From Clostridiales bacterium (GTDB taxonomy: Bacteria; Bacillota; Clostridia; Saccharofermentanales; Saccharofermentanaceae): DNA of 64,000 nt. Below, piece after piece: positions 45,778 through 57,253 of this stretch. How positions within the stretch are numbered: position 1 is the stretch's first letter; each line of letters starts with the position of its first letter. Under the pieces are notes generated by a model that searched no databases, was not told the DNA's origin, and saw only the letters and a list, made by a program, of their open reading frames with translations. The position numbers and the translations under genes are program-made. The stretch is from NCBI GenBank assembly GCA_017551865.1, contig JAFZKB010000029.1, positions 82,303 through 146,302 on the forward strand. The letters run 5' to 3'.

Positions 45778-47677
45778 CAGCAATGCTTTTGAAGTCATTC
45801 GGATCGTTACCGCATCTGACGATATGCCGCCGGAGAAAGTGGCGCTGATCGCCAGAAGATTTGCGGAACACCTGCATATTCAGGGATACACCATCGAACA
45901 GGAGACGGATACGTCCCTGATCGGCGGTTATGTGATCTATGCGCAGGGTACGAAGTATGACTATAGTGTCTCAGGACAGCTTTTCCGAATCGGAAGGCAC
46001 CTAAAGACAGACCGAGGGGACGAGCTCGACCCCGAAAGCGAGACCGACGATAAGAAGGAGATCCATCGTTCCTTATCGGCGGCACTTGCCGATTTTAAAG
46101 AAAATCCGGCCATGCTCTTTGAAGACGATTCCCTGTGGGAAGGCGATTCTCCGGAGCAGGAAGAAAAGAGAAATAAGATCCTTGCCGATTTTGCCAAGGC
46201 TTCCGAAGTGGAGCAGGTCGGTAAGGTCGTATCCGTAAGTGACGGTGTGGCGAAGATCGACGGTCTTGCCAACTGTATGGCCAGCGAACTTATTATGTTC
46301 TCTGAGTCCTCTTACGGTATTGCCATGAACCTGGAAAAAGATTCCGTCGGCGTCGTTCTTTTGAATGAGTGCAGGGATGTGGTCGAAGGCGTAATGTGCC
46401 ACCGTACAGGTCTTACCGTTTCCGTTCCTGTCGGACGCGGTATGCTTGGACGTGTTATCGATCCGCTCGGTAATCCGATCGACGGAAAAGGCATCATCCG
46501 AACCACCAGCAGACGACCGATCGAGACGCCGGCTCCGAGTATCGTTGAGAGATCTCCGATCTGTGAACCGCTGCAGACCGGTATTACGGCCATCGATGCC
46601 ATGACACCAATCGGACGCGGACAGCGTGAGTTGATCATCGGCGACAGACAAACCGGTAAGACAGCGATCGCACTGGATACGATCATCAACCAGCGCGGCA
46701 AGAACGTGCTCTGCGTTTACGTGGCCATCGGCCAGAAGATGTCGAATATCGTCCAGGTCGCAAAGACTCTGGAACAGTATAATGCGATGGAATATACCGT
46801 CATCGTGGCGGCCAGTGCTTCCCAGCCGGCGTCGCTGCAGTACATCGCGCCTTATGCCGGCTGTGCGATCGCTGAGGAGTTCATGTACAGCGACCATGAG
46901 GATGTCCTGATCGTCTACGACGATCTTTCCAAGCATGCTCAGGCCTACCGTGCGATCTCGCTCCTTCTTCGCCGTCCGCCGGGACGTGAAGCATATCCGG
47001 GCGATGTATTCTATCTGCACTCCCGTCTTCTCGAGCGTGCGGCAAAGCTTTCCGACGAAAAGGGCGGAGGCTCGATCACGGCGCTTCCGATCATTGAGAC
47101 ATTAAGCGGCGATATCTCCGCATACATTCCGACCAATGTGATTTCCATTACGGACGGACAGATCTATCTCGAATCCGAGCTGTTCTTCTCCGGTCAGCGT
47201 CCGGCGATCAACGTAGGTCTTTCCGTATCGCGTGTCGGCGGCGCCGCACAGACCAAGGCCATGAAGAAGGTCGCGGGACCGCTTCGTATCAGTCTTGCAC
47301 AGGCCCGTGAAATGGCGGCATTTGCCCAGTTCGGTTCTGATCTTGATCCGAATACGCAGAAGCAGTTAAAGCGCGGCATCATCTTAAATGAGATCTTAAA
47401 GCAGTCGCAGTTCTCGCCCATGCAGATGGACGAGCAGGTCGTCATGCTTTATCTTGCGACCAACGAGAAGCTCACCTTCCTCGACAAGGAAGATGCAAAA
47501 GAATACGTGACCGAATTCCTCCAGAGGATCTCGGTCCTGCATCCGCACATCATGAAGAAGATAACGGAGACCCGTGTCCTCGATGATGAAACGAAGGAAG
47601 AGATCGATAAGCTCGAAGCGGAATACCATTCGATGTTCGTTGCGGAACGTAAGGAATATCAGCATCGTGAGGCGTAA
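45770..47677 (+). CDS. atpA: ATP synthase delta(C-terminal)-alpha fusion
   Basis: A 635-residue chain; normal alpha is about 505. Residues about 1-80 match the C-terminal domain of the delta/OSCP subunit: [20 protein letters not shown], then [12 protein letters not shown] and [15 protein letters not shown], which parallel the LIGG...D.SV.G.L.RL pattern of AtpH. An acidic linker (about 82-145) leads into a complete alpha subunit with Walker A GDRQTGKT and the usual RVVD-like [13 protein letters not shown]. The N-terminal helical domain of delta is missing, and no separate atpH is present in the operon. The GTG start at 45770 follows GAGG at a nine-base distance and overlaps atpF. In normal enzymes delta tethers alpha to the b stalk; the fusion would fix this in one alpha, or three. 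Confidence 0.9.
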   Translation: MNNSNAFEVIRIVTASDDMPPEKVALIARRFAEHLHIQGYTIEQETDTSLIGGYVIYAQGTKYDYSVSGQLFRIGRHLKTDRGDELDPESETDDKKEIHRSLSAALADFKENPAMLFEDDSLWEGDSPEQEEKRNKILADFAKASEVEQVGKVVSVSDGVAKIDGLANCMASELIMFSESSYGIAMNLEKDSVGVVLLNECRDVVEGVMCHRTGLTVSVPVGRGMLGRVIDPLGNPIDGKGIIRTTSRRPIETPAPSIVERSPICEPLQTGITAIDAMTPIGRGQRELIIGDRQTGKTAIALDTIINQRGKNVLCVYVAIGQKMSNIVQVAKTLEQYNAMEYTVIVAASASQPASLQYIAPYAGCAIAEEFMYSDHEDVLIVYDDLSKHAQAYRAISLLLRRPPGREAYPGDVFYLHSRLLERAAKLSDEKGGGSITALPIIETLSGDISAYIPTNVISITDGQIYLESELFFSGQRPAINVGLSVSRVGGAAQTKAMKKVAGPLRISLAQAREMAAFAQFGSDLDPNTQKQLKRGIILNEILKQSQFSPMQMDEQVVMLYLATNEKLTFLDKEDAKEYVTEFLQRISVLHPHIMKKITETRVLDDETKEEIDKLEAEYHSMFVAERKEYQHREA

Positions 47678-47682
47678 GGACC

Positions 47683-50015
<2,333 letters not shown>

Positions 50016-50024
50016 GGGTAAGTT

Positions 50025-50480
50025 ATGGCACAGCAGGAGCAGACGAAAAAGAAAATGACGCTTGAAGTGGTCAATCCCTACGAAGTCTTCTTCGAGGGAA
50101 GGGTCGAGCGCGTCGTGATACCGACTCTTGACGGCCAGTACGGCATCATGCCCGGACATTCCCCGTTAGTTATTGCGGTAACTCCGGGAATCGCCAGTGT
50201 GGAGATGGATGGGGAGAAAAAGACCTTCACGGTATCGGAAGGATTTGCCGAGATCGGGCAGCATGTCGTCATCATTGTCTGCAATGCCGCCGAGTGGCCT
50301 GAAAAGATCGACATGGCGCGTGCCCAGCAGGCTTTAGAGCGTGCCACAAACAAGTATAACAGTGTTACAAGTACCGAAGAACAGCGCGTTTACGCCCGTC
50401 ATGCCATCAAGAGAGCAAAGGCCAGGATCGCGGTCGCAAACGAGTGGAAGAAGCATAAAAACGACCCCTTCCATAAGTGA
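50025..50480 (+). CDS. atpC: F-type ATP synthase subunit epsilon
   Basis: A 151-residue subunit: an N-terminal beta-sandwich (VVIPTLDGQYGIMPGHSPLV) and a C-terminal helical hairpin. It ends the operon. Its stop codon TGA (50478-50480) abuts the stop of the convergent gene, forming the palindrome TGATCA, and no terminator hairpin is visible. Confidence 0.93.
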   Translation: MAQQEQTKKKMTLEVVNPYEVFFEGRVERVVIPTLDGQYGIMPGHSPLVIAVTPGIASVEMDGEKKTFTVSEGFAEIGQHVVIIVCNAAEWPEKIDMARAQQALERATNKYNSVTSTEEQRVYARHAIKRAKARIAVANEWKKHKNDPFHK

Positions 50481-51707
50481 TCACTCCTCTTTTTCATGTA
50501 GAAAAAGAGTCCTGTATTCCAGATCTCCGAGTCCGACGATATCTCCCTGCTGAAGATATGCCTTCTCATTTAAGGGTAGCCTTTTCCGGTTAAGAAAAGT
50601 TCCTTTTGCTTCCTGCAGCGCCTCAATATAGAATCCTTTTTTATCGTGGGCAAAGACCGCGTGACAAAGAGCCAGAGACGGATGGTCGATCGCAAGATCA
50701 CAGCAGTCGGAATCCGAACCGACAAGAAGTGTATTGAGCCAGACGGTAAAACGCGGAAGATCTGTCTGGGAGCCTGTTCCGATCGTTACGCTTTCAAACT
50801 GGACAGGGTCATTTGAAAAAGCATATTTACCGGATCCGGCATCTTCCTCTTTTGTAGATGTCGGAAACAGCATCTGGGCATTTCTTGTCTTTCTTCGTTT
50901 CGTTTTTTCTTTCGTCATCGCCTGTTTCTCAGTTGAGCTCTTCCGGATGTGCAGGATAAGGCAGAGAAAGACTGAACCTGTACTGAGAAGGAAAAGAAGA
51001 TTCGGAAGAGAAGAAAGAGGGTTTTCAGAAAAGCGCTTCTCGATAAGCCGGGATCCGAAAGCATAAAGAACCAGGAAAATGCTCCAGATCAGGCAGATCC
51101 GTCGAAGATACGACGGAAAAGCGCGGGAATCCTCCCAGAAAGCGGCTTGCAGATACCGTACAGCCGATGCCTCATCGTTTTTACGGAAGAAACTATATAG
51201 GTTTTCCATCGCATCCGGGGTGATCCATTTCTTCTCATATGGAACATGCAATAGTTCATCTAAAGCATTTTCATCTATTTTAGAGACCAGCGCGGCCTTT
51301 TTAAACAGACGTGACGTAAGCGGAAGATATATACAGACTATCTTCTGGGTGACACGGTTATAGAAAAGCTTTTCTTCAAGATAACAGATCCCGGATAAGC
51401 TGAGAGAATAGTCCAGAGAGCGGATCAGGTCTGAAAGAAATTCCGTAATGAGCCTTCGGTAGTTTTTCTCGACATAGGACTTATCCTTTCCATTCAATTC
51501 GGATAATGGGATGCATCCGTTACAGTCGATGAGCAGTTCCTGTTCATCTTCGGAAAGATACGCAGGCAGATAGCAGGGAAGAAGGTCTGCCTGCAGAATA
51601 GAAAGCGCGTGCAGACAGATCTCTTCCTTACTGTGTAAACGGATCACGTATTGCTGTCCCAGAGGACTGTTTTCATATCGATCACTAAGATCAGATTCCG
51701 TACTCAT
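50481..51707 (-). CDS. DUF6382-like membrane protein with FHA domain
   Basis: A 408-residue protein at the end of the pilus locus. The N-terminal 190 residues resemble the DUF6382 region found next to Tad-type genes; two membrane helices lie near 205-225 and 235-255. A basic linker is followed by a C-terminal FHA domain (about 320-405) with LLVGSDSDCCDLAIDHPSLALCHA and GTFLNRKRL, which should bind phosphothreonine peptides. It may link pilus assembly to a Ser/Thr kinase. CGGAG precedes the ATG. Confidence 0.7.
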   Translation of the reverse strand: MSTESDLSDRYENSPLGQQYVIRLHSKEEICLHALSILQADLLPCYLPAYLSEDEQELLIDCNGCIPLSELNGKDKSYVEKNYRRLITEFLSDLIRSLDYSLSLSGICYLEEKLFYNRVTQKIVCIYLPLTSRLFKKAALVSKIDENALDELLHVPYEKKWITPDAMENLYSFFRKNDEASAVRYLQAAFWEDSRAFPSYLRRICLIWSIFLVLYAFGSRLIEKRFSENPLSSLPNLLFLLSTGSVFLCLILHIRKSSTEKQAMTKEKTKRRKTRNAQMLFPTSTKEEDAGSGKYAFSNDPVQFESVTIGTGSQTDLPRFTVWLNTLLVGSDSDCCDLAIDHPSLALCHAVFAHDKKGFYIEALQEAKGTFLNRKRLPLNEKAYLQQGDIVGLGDLEYRTLFLHEKEE

Positions 51708-51729
51708 GTGTCACTCCGAAATTGTTTCT

Positions 51730-51912
51730 TTAGATTTGGCCGACGACCTTTCCTTCGTCGAAGACATAGTCCATGACAGAGCTTGCGTATCCTGTCAGTG
51801 CATTACGGAATGCCAGGGCCAGAGCCACCAGGATCGCTATGATGATTACTACTTCTACTGTGCCCATTCCTCGGGCTGATGTGGTGAGTGAATGTTTGTT
51901 CAGTCTTTTCAT
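51730..51912 (-). CDS. Flp1-type pilin
   Basis: A 60-residue prepilin. The leader ends in RGMG and is followed by TVEVVIIIAILVALALAF, the type IVb signature in which a prepilin peptidase cuts after Gly and the hydrophobic helix drives assembly. AGGAGGT lies five bases before the ATG. No prepilin peptidase gene is seen in this window. Confidence 0.85.
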   Translation of the reverse strand: MKRLNKHSLTTSARGMGTVEVVIIIAILVALALAFRNALTGYASSVMDYVFDEGKVVGQI

Positions 51913-51921
51913 ATATACCTC

Positions 51922-53457
51922 CTAGATAAGTTGAAATGTGTTGAGTGCCGGAGCGATCGCCACGAGAAGTACGGAGACAAAATCCAGCATCATCGGAAAG
52001 ATCATGGTGAATGCTTCACGCTCGCGCTTCTTGCGGGAAGCATTTCTGCAAAGTGCCCAGCAGGAGGATGCCTGAAGACGTAAAAGCCCAAGGACTTCAT
52101 TTCCTCCGGACCGCTCATATCTTGCGGCTAAAAGCAGCGCGGACTGTGCTTCCGGAATACTGATCCTGTGGGAAAAGGATTCGAGTGCATCCGCGGCGCT
52201 GACACCGCCTTCGATGGTCGTGATGATATGCTGTAATTCCTCCCGTAAGCAGCTTTGGTCCGAAAATGCATATCCACATGTCGAAAGAGCTTTCGGAAGA
52301 AGTATCCCGGACTCTAATAGTGTGGAGAGCATGGAGATAAAAAGCGGCAGATCCTCCATTAGGATCAGGCGGCGTTTATTGACCATCGACTGCTGATCGA
52401 CGTGGAATAAAACCAGAAGGAGTAGATCGAGGAAAAATATAAGAAACACAGGAAGCGACAGAATTGTAAAAACCAGGAAGAATACCGGTGTCAGGAGAAG
52501 AATTGTGGAGAGGGTCTTATAAATGAATCCGTCGAACGTTTCCATCGTGGAAAAGGAGATCTCATTGCACCATTCGAGAACTTTCGTCGTATACATCGAA
52601 GGCAGCGAAAGCGCAAATCCGTGGATCTTCTTTTTCCATTTTTCCGGGATCTTCTGAAAGGAGTTCTGAAAGGAGAATTTATTCTTCGAGGGCCTTTCTC
52701 CGATGAGAGAAAAGAGATACGTACACGAAAAGATCGCGATGATGAATGCGACCGCCATAAGGATCCTTCCGATGCTGGAATTCTGTGCCTGATTTAAGTA
52801 ATCTCCGCTGGTGATCGAAAGCATATAGGTGACGCCGAAGGGCATCAGGCACAAAAGGAAAGCCTCGGTGTTCTTTCCCGCATTATTTGCCTCGACTTCA
52901 GAGGCGACCGCATGAAGTTCCGACAGCATCTGGCAGCAGCTCCTTAGTATGGAGATGATCTGGTTTCCTACTGTCTTTTGAAGTGACAGAGCATGCAGTA
53001 CCGGAAGTGTCTCATAGTAGTCAAGTTTATGGCAGAACCGGATCATACAGGAATCTAACGGCTCATGGGCCGATAGCTGATGCTCGACTTCTTTTAGCGC
53101 CTGCGCAAATTGGGCATGTCTTCCGAAAGCTTTTTCGATATCTACCCGCGCACAGAGGAAAGCCCGCTCGATGGAATAACCGTCAGACACAGAAGTACAG
53201 AGTGACTGCATGAGTACCTTGTTCTGCGCCCGAAGTGTCGATGTCCTTTTCCCGTACAGCACGCGGACACAGGATATAAATGGAAATATCCCGAGCGGCA
53301 CCGACAGCAGAAGTCGGATCTTAAACTGCGGTAAAAACGCACTGGAAAGTATGAATACTAAGGCAATACATACAGGCAGGATCGGAAGGCACTTCCCCAT
53401 AAAAAGAAGATAAGTCTTCCGGCTCAGGTTGCGTATTTCAGAATCAGGTTTTGACAA
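51922..53457 (-). CDS. Fused TadB-TadC pilus assembly platform protein
   Basis: A 511-residue inner-membrane protein with two type II secretion F-type domains: one in the first half (GYSIERAF...LDSCMIRF, then helices near 200-265) and one in the second (LPLFISMLSTLLESGILLPKAL, with helices near 315-350 and at the C-terminus). These correspond to TadB and TadC, usually two separate proteins of about 300 residues. The start is placed at TTG 53457, nine bases after AAGGAGG; this overlaps the upstream ATPase gene by 14 bases. An upstream ATG at 53544 would overlap by 100 bases and is less likely. Confidence 0.78.
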   Translation of the reverse strand: MSKPDSEIRNLSRKTYLLFMGKCLPILPVCIALVFILSSAFLPQFKIRLLLSVPLGIFPFISCVRVLYGKRTSTLRAQNKVLMQSLCTSVSDGYSIERAFLCARVDIEKAFGRHAQFAQALKEVEHQLSAHEPLDSCMIRFCHKLDYYETLPVLHALSLQKTVGNQIISILRSCCQMLSELHAVASEVEANNAGKNTEAFLLCLMPFGVTYMLSITSGDYLNQAQNSSIGRILMAVAFIIAIFSCTYLFSLIGERPSKNKFSFQNSFQKIPEKWKKKIHGFALSLPSMYTTKVLEWCNEISFSTMETFDGFIYKTLSTILLLTPVFFLVFTILSLPVFLIFFLDLLLLVLFHVDQQSMVNKRRLILMEDLPLFISMLSTLLESGILLPKALSTCGYAFSDQSCLREELQHIITTIEGGVSAADALESFSHRISIPEAQSALLLAARYERSGGNEVLGLLRLQASSCWALCRNASRKKREREAFTMIFPMMLDFVSVLLVAIAPALNTFQLI

Positions 53458-54616
53458 GGCCGGATCCCTCCTTAAAACTGAAGATCTGCGAGATCTGGAA
53501 ACGGTTATCGGTAATAGGGCCGACTTCCGAGATCTCATCAACAAAACGTCGGCCGCTGCGGCCGCGGGTGATATGTACCAATATGTCCACGCCCATGGCG
53601 ATCTGGCGGATCACGGCATCGTAGGGAAGGCTGGATCCTGCCATGACCATGGTGACGAGTCTTTCAAGCATTTCATAACAGGAATTGGCATGACCGGTGC
53701 AAAGCGATCCGGGATGTCCGGTATGAAGTTCGTGCAGCATATCGGCAGCTTCGCTGCCTCTCACTTCACCAACCACGATCCGGTCCGGACGCATGCGGAG
53801 CGCGGTACGGATCAACTGTCCGATATCGATTCCGCCATGTCCGTCAGGACCCGGGAGACGGGATTCCAGACGCACAAGATTTTCGATCCCCTGAAGGGAA
53901 AGCTCCGCAGAATCTTCAATCGTCACCACACGCTCATTCTTCGGGATGAACGCGGACAAAACATTCAAGAAAGTTGTCTTACCGCTCCCTGTTCCGCCAC
54001 AGAGAAAAATGGTCTTTTTCCCGATCACGGCATGGGACAGATATACGGCGGCTTCTTTTGTGATAAACCCGGTCTTCATGAGAGAGTAGATGTCGGGACG
54101 TATACCCGTGAACTTTCGTATCGTGAATATCGGGCCATCCGGAGCAATGGGAGGGAGGACCGCGTTGGCACGGGAGCCGTCGGGAAGACGAAGATCAGCA
54201 ATAGGAAACGCTTCATTTAATGGACGGTTGGCGGTGGAGAAAAAGTGAAGGATCAGCTGCTCTAGTGAGGAACTGCTTTCAAACTTTAATTCCGAAGCGA
54301 AAAGACGTCCGCCTTTTTCGTAGAAAATGTGCTCCGGCCCGTTGACCATGATCTCCGTCACGGCCGGATCATCCATCAGGGGCTGAAGGATATCCAGACG
54401 CCGCATTCGGTTAAAAAGTGTGATGGCCAGATCGCGTTTTTCCTCGAGGGGAAGACGGGCATATCTGTCGGAAGAATTGATGATATCCGCGATGATCTCT
54501 TTGAAGGTAGAGTCTTCGACTTCGTCGTAGGAATGCATCGCCTGAAGGATCATCGTTGTAAGTTCCGATAGCGAGATGTCTTCTTTTTCCGTTTGCTTTT
54601 CTTTCGTTTTGATCAT
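53444..54616 (-). CDS. cpaF: TadA/CpaF pilus assembly ATPase
   Basis: A 390-residue hexameric secretion ATPase. It shows Walker [11 protein letters not shown], an Asp-box ([10 protein letters not shown]), Walker B ([12 protein letters not shown]) and the His-box ([10 protein letters not shown]), plus the [12 protein letters not shown]-terminal motif. It powers export and polymerisation of the Flp pilin. The ATG at 54616 has no close ribosome binding site: an AAAGGAGG lies 31 bases upstream, separated by a CTGCCG/CGGCAG hairpin. Confidence 0.92.
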   Translation of the reverse strand: MIKTKEKQTEKEDISLSELTTMILQAMHSYDEVEDSTFKEIIADIINSSDRYARLPLEEKRDLAITLFNRMRRLDILQPLMDDPAVTEIMVNGPEHIFYEKGGRLFASELKFESSSSLEQLILHFFSTANRPLNEAFPIADLRLPDGSRANAVLPPIAPDGPIFTIRKFTGIRPDIYSLMKTGFITKEAAVYLSHAVIGKKTIFLCGGTGSGKTTFLNVLSAFIPKNERVVTIEDSAELSLQGIENLVRLESRLPGPDGHGGIDIGQLIRTALRMRPDRIVVGEVRGSEAADMLHELHTGHPGSLCTGHANSCYEMLERLVTMVMAGSSLPYDAVIRQIAMGVDILVHITRGRSGRRFVDEISEVGPITDNRFQISQIFSFKEGSGLVKT

Positions 54617-54679
54617 ATTTCGACAAGCTGCCGGTTCCGCGGCAGGTCCTCCTTTCCGGACAAAGGTGATCCCATCTTT

Positions 54680-55615
54680 TTACCGTCTGCATAAAGAAGG
54701 CTCGGAGAGGGAAAAAGGAAAGTCGATGTGTGATGTACCGCAGTGTTCTTTCTGCAGCATATCGATCTCATCGCACAGCATGTAATCTTTTTCCAGGTGA
54801 ATGGGTGTCAGTATCTCCAGATGGGATAGTCTTCTGCAGAGCGTACGCATCCTTACGAAACTGATCCCGTCGCAGACGACGATCAGAAGGGAAGGCTCTT
54901 TTAATGAGCGAAGGTACTGGTAGGTGCGGGAGATCAAAGTCAGAATCGTTCTCGAATGACAGGTGATGACATCATCCGAGTGTTCAGGCTTTCCGAAGCG
55001 CAGATCCCCGTAGGGATCCGGTTCCAGGAAGGAGGAGATGGAAGAAGGGGAGAGGTTTCCCCTTTTCATCTGCTGGAGGAGCTTACTGATCCCGCAGCTC
55101 TGCTTGCCGCCGGGGATGACCCAGGAAGGAGGATCCTGCGGCATCAGGATCCCGGGCATGATGTCCAGCCGGATGATGTGTGCAAAATCCGAACGGGCCC
55201 GTTCGATCTGACGCAGGACATGCGCCTCCCTTTCCGATTGGGGGACAAAGGAAAGGGTGAGGCATGTCTGCACGGAGGATTCCCTGGACAAAGGGATCCT
55301 CCCCAATACCGCGCGAGACTCCACTTCGTGCACCAGCATCAGAACATCTTTGGGGGGATTCGGCTTTGTTTCAGAAAGAAGAGGTATCAAAGCCGGGGTA
55401 CATTCAGGTGCACAATGTTGGAGGACCTCTTTTTGGGAGATCTCGTGCTGGTTATATAGAACGAAATCGTTATCCAGAAGAAGACTCGGATGTGAAAGGA
55501 TCACATCCCGCGAAACAGGAAATGCGAGAAAATCCGGAAGGTACTTCCGAAGACGTGAGATGAGAAGAGAAGTAAAACAGAAATCAGCATCAATAATGGC
55601 AATCGTCCGGGTCAT
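54680..55615 (-). CDS. First gene of the pilus locus, possibly a degenerate TadZ/CpaE-like protein
   Basis: A 311-residue cytoplasmic protein. The N-terminal 110 residues have receiver-like character (IAIIDADFCFTSLL, then DFVLYNQHEI), as in TadZ/CpaE, which position the pilus machinery. The rest shows no Walker A or other ATPase motif. Its place just before the CpaF ATPase is where tadZ is found in other Tad loci. The assignment is tentative. AAAGGAGA precedes the ATG at a distance of 12 bases. Confidence 0.5.
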   Translation of the reverse strand: MTRTIAIIDADFCFTSLLISRLRKYLPDFLAFPVSRDVILSHPSLLLDNDFVLYNQHEISQKEVLQHCAPECTPALIPLLSETKPNPPKDVLMLVHEVESRAVLGRIPLSRESSVQTCLTLSFVPQSEREAHVLRQIERARSDFAHIIRLDIMPGILMPQDPPSWVIPGGKQSCGISKLLQQMKRGNLSPSSISSFLEPDPYGDLRFGKPEHSDDVITCHSRTILTLISRTYQYLRSLKEPSLLIVVCDGISFVRMRTLCRRLSHLEILTPIHLEKDYMLCDEIDMLQKEHCGTSHIDFPFSLSEPSLCRR

Positions 55616-55783
55616 TTTTCCAAAGCATCTCCTTTCGTTTGTGTAGAACCATTAAAGCAGAAAAAACAGAGAGAAAATTCGACAAACAGCGACAAAAACG
55701 ACGACCATTACGACTTTTGCGGCGCTGATCCCTGCGGGGACGAAGAAAGAAAATTTCACCGGATCTTTTCGAGAAAAAACACC

Positions 55784-55812
55784 TTGTCAAGTGAAAACAT
55801 CAATGGTATCAT
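55784..55812 (+). promoter_or_regulatory. Promoter of metK
   Basis: TTGTCA (55784-55789), 17 bases, TATCAT (55807-55812). Transcription would start near 55819, just before the riboswitch. The 140 bases between this and the divergent pilus gene contain four CGAC motifs (55680-55714) and no gene. Confidence 0.75.
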
Positions 55813-55835
55813 TTGAGCACAATCTAATTGAAATG

Positions 55836-55940
55836 CATCTCTTATCAAGAGTGACGGAGGGAACTGGCCCTATGAAGTCCGGCAACCGCGGTAAAGCAGC
55901 GGTGCCAAGTCCAGCAGGTGTAACCTGAAAGATGAGGATA
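55836..55940 (+). ncRNA. SAM-I riboswitch (S-box) aptamer
   Basis: The conserved S-box pieces appear in order: CTTATCAAGAG, GGAGGGA, CTGGCCCTATGAAG, CCGGCAACC, GGTGCCAAGTCCAGCAG and CTGAAAGATGAG. The aptamer binds S-adenosylmethionine and, when bound, favours the terminator just downstream, so that metK is repressed when SAM is plentiful. Confidence 0.96.
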
Positions 55941-55955
55941 GTTTAATGATATCGT

Positions 55956-55994
55956 AACCTTTCCTCTGAACATTTCGGGAAAGGTTGATTTTTT
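55956..55994 (+). terminator. Riboswitch-controlled terminator
   Basis: AACCTTTCC (55956-55964) pairs with GGAAAGGTT (55978-55986), followed by GATTTTTT. It is the expression platform of the SAM riboswitch, 16 bases before the metK ribosome binding site. Confidence 0.93.
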
Positions 55995-56010
55995 ATATGG
56001 AGGTTCAATT

Positions 56011-57210
56011 ATGGACAGAAACAGACAGGGAAAATGGCTTTTTACTTCAGAATCGGTAACGGAGGGTCATCCGGACAAGATCTGCGACCAGATCTCGGAT
56101 GCAGTTCTCGACGCGATCCTGACAGATGACCCGAAGGCGCGTGTCGCCTGCGAGACCACATGTACGACCGGTATGGTCTTCGCTATGGGTGAAATCACCA
56201 CGAGTGCTTATGTCGACATTCCGTCGATCGTAAGAGATACCGTAAAGGAGATCGGCTACGATGGTTCCGATTCCGGATTCGATTATAAAACATGTGCGAT
56301 CCTGACATCCATCGACGAGCAGTCTCCGGATATCGCTCAGGGCGTAAACTGCTCTCTCGAAAAGAGAGAACATCAGGATGAAAGCGAGCTCGACACCGGT
56401 GCCGGCGATCAGGGCATGATGTTCGGGTATGCCAATAACGACACAGAAGAGTTTATGCCGCTTCCGATCTCTCTGGCACATAAGCTGACACGCCGCCTGA
56501 CCGAAGTTCGAAAAGAAGGACTTGTAGATTTCCTCCGTCCGGACGGAAAGAGCCAGGTCACCATCGAGTACGACGGAAGAACACCGAAGCGTATCGAAGC
56601 CGTTGTTATCTCGACCCAGCACACTGCGGAAGTATCCTATGAGGAGCTTGCTTCCAAAGTAAAAGAACTGGTTATCTTCCCGGTCCTCCCGAAGGAATAT
56701 GTGGATGAGAATACCAAGATCTTCATTAACCCGACCGGACGTTTCGTCATCGGCGGACCGCAGGGCGACAGCGGACTTACGGGAAGAAAGATCATTGTTG
56801 ATACCTACGGCGGATATGCCCGTCACGGCGGCGGAGCTTTCTCCGGAAAAGACCCGACGAAAGTTGACCGGTCTGCGGCATACATGGCCCGCTATATCGC
56901 GAAGAATATCGTGGCATCCGGCATCGCGGATGAGTGCGAGATCCAGTTCGCATATGCCATCGGCGTGGCCCGTCCGGTCTCCGTCATGGTAGATACCTTC
57001 GGTTCCGGTAAGATCGCTGACGAGCAGATCACGAAGATCGTCGAGGAAGTCTTCGACCTTCGTCCGGCAGCCATCATCAGAGATCTTGATCTGCGCCGTC
57101 CGATCTATAAGGCAACTGCTGCCTATGGTCACTTCGGAAGAAATGACGCGGGCTTCCCGTGGGAAAAGACCGATAAAGCAGAGATCCTGAAAGCAAAAGC
57201 AGGGATCTGA
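56011..57210 (+). CDS. metK: S-adenosylmethionine synthetase
   Basis: A 399-residue enzyme that makes SAM from methionine and ATP. Signature stretches are [24 protein letters not shown] and [21 protein letters not shown] precedes the ATG. The gene is under the SAM-I riboswitch just upstream and so is feedback-controlled by its product. Confidence 0.98.
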   Translation: MDRNRQGKWLFTSESVTEGHPDKICDQISDAVLDAILTDDPKARVACETTCTTGMVFAMGEITTSAYVDIPSIVRDTVKEIGYDGSDSGFDYKTCAILTSIDEQSPDIAQGVNCSLEKREHQDESELDTGAGDQGMMFGYANNDTEEFMPLPISLAHKLTRRLTEVRKEGLVDFLRPDGKSQVTIEYDGRTPKRIEAVVISTQHTAEVSYEELASKVKELVIFPVLPKEYVDENTKIFINPTGRFVIGGPQGDSGLTGRKIIVDTYGGYARHGGGAFSGKDPTKVDRSAAYMARYIAKNIVASGIADECEIQFAYAIGVARPVSVMVDTFGSGKIADEQITKIVEEVFDLRPAAIIRDLDLRRPIYKATAAYGHFGRNDAGFPWEKTDKAEILKAKAGI

Positions 57211-57253
57211 GAAAAACCGCTCATTTTAAGAAGAAATCAGCAGGAGACGTTCT

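Noticed and set aside
54680..55615. Full TadZ ATPase assignment
   Set aside because: No Walker A or deviant Walker motif can be seen, so only a tentative receiver-like/TadZ-like call is kept.
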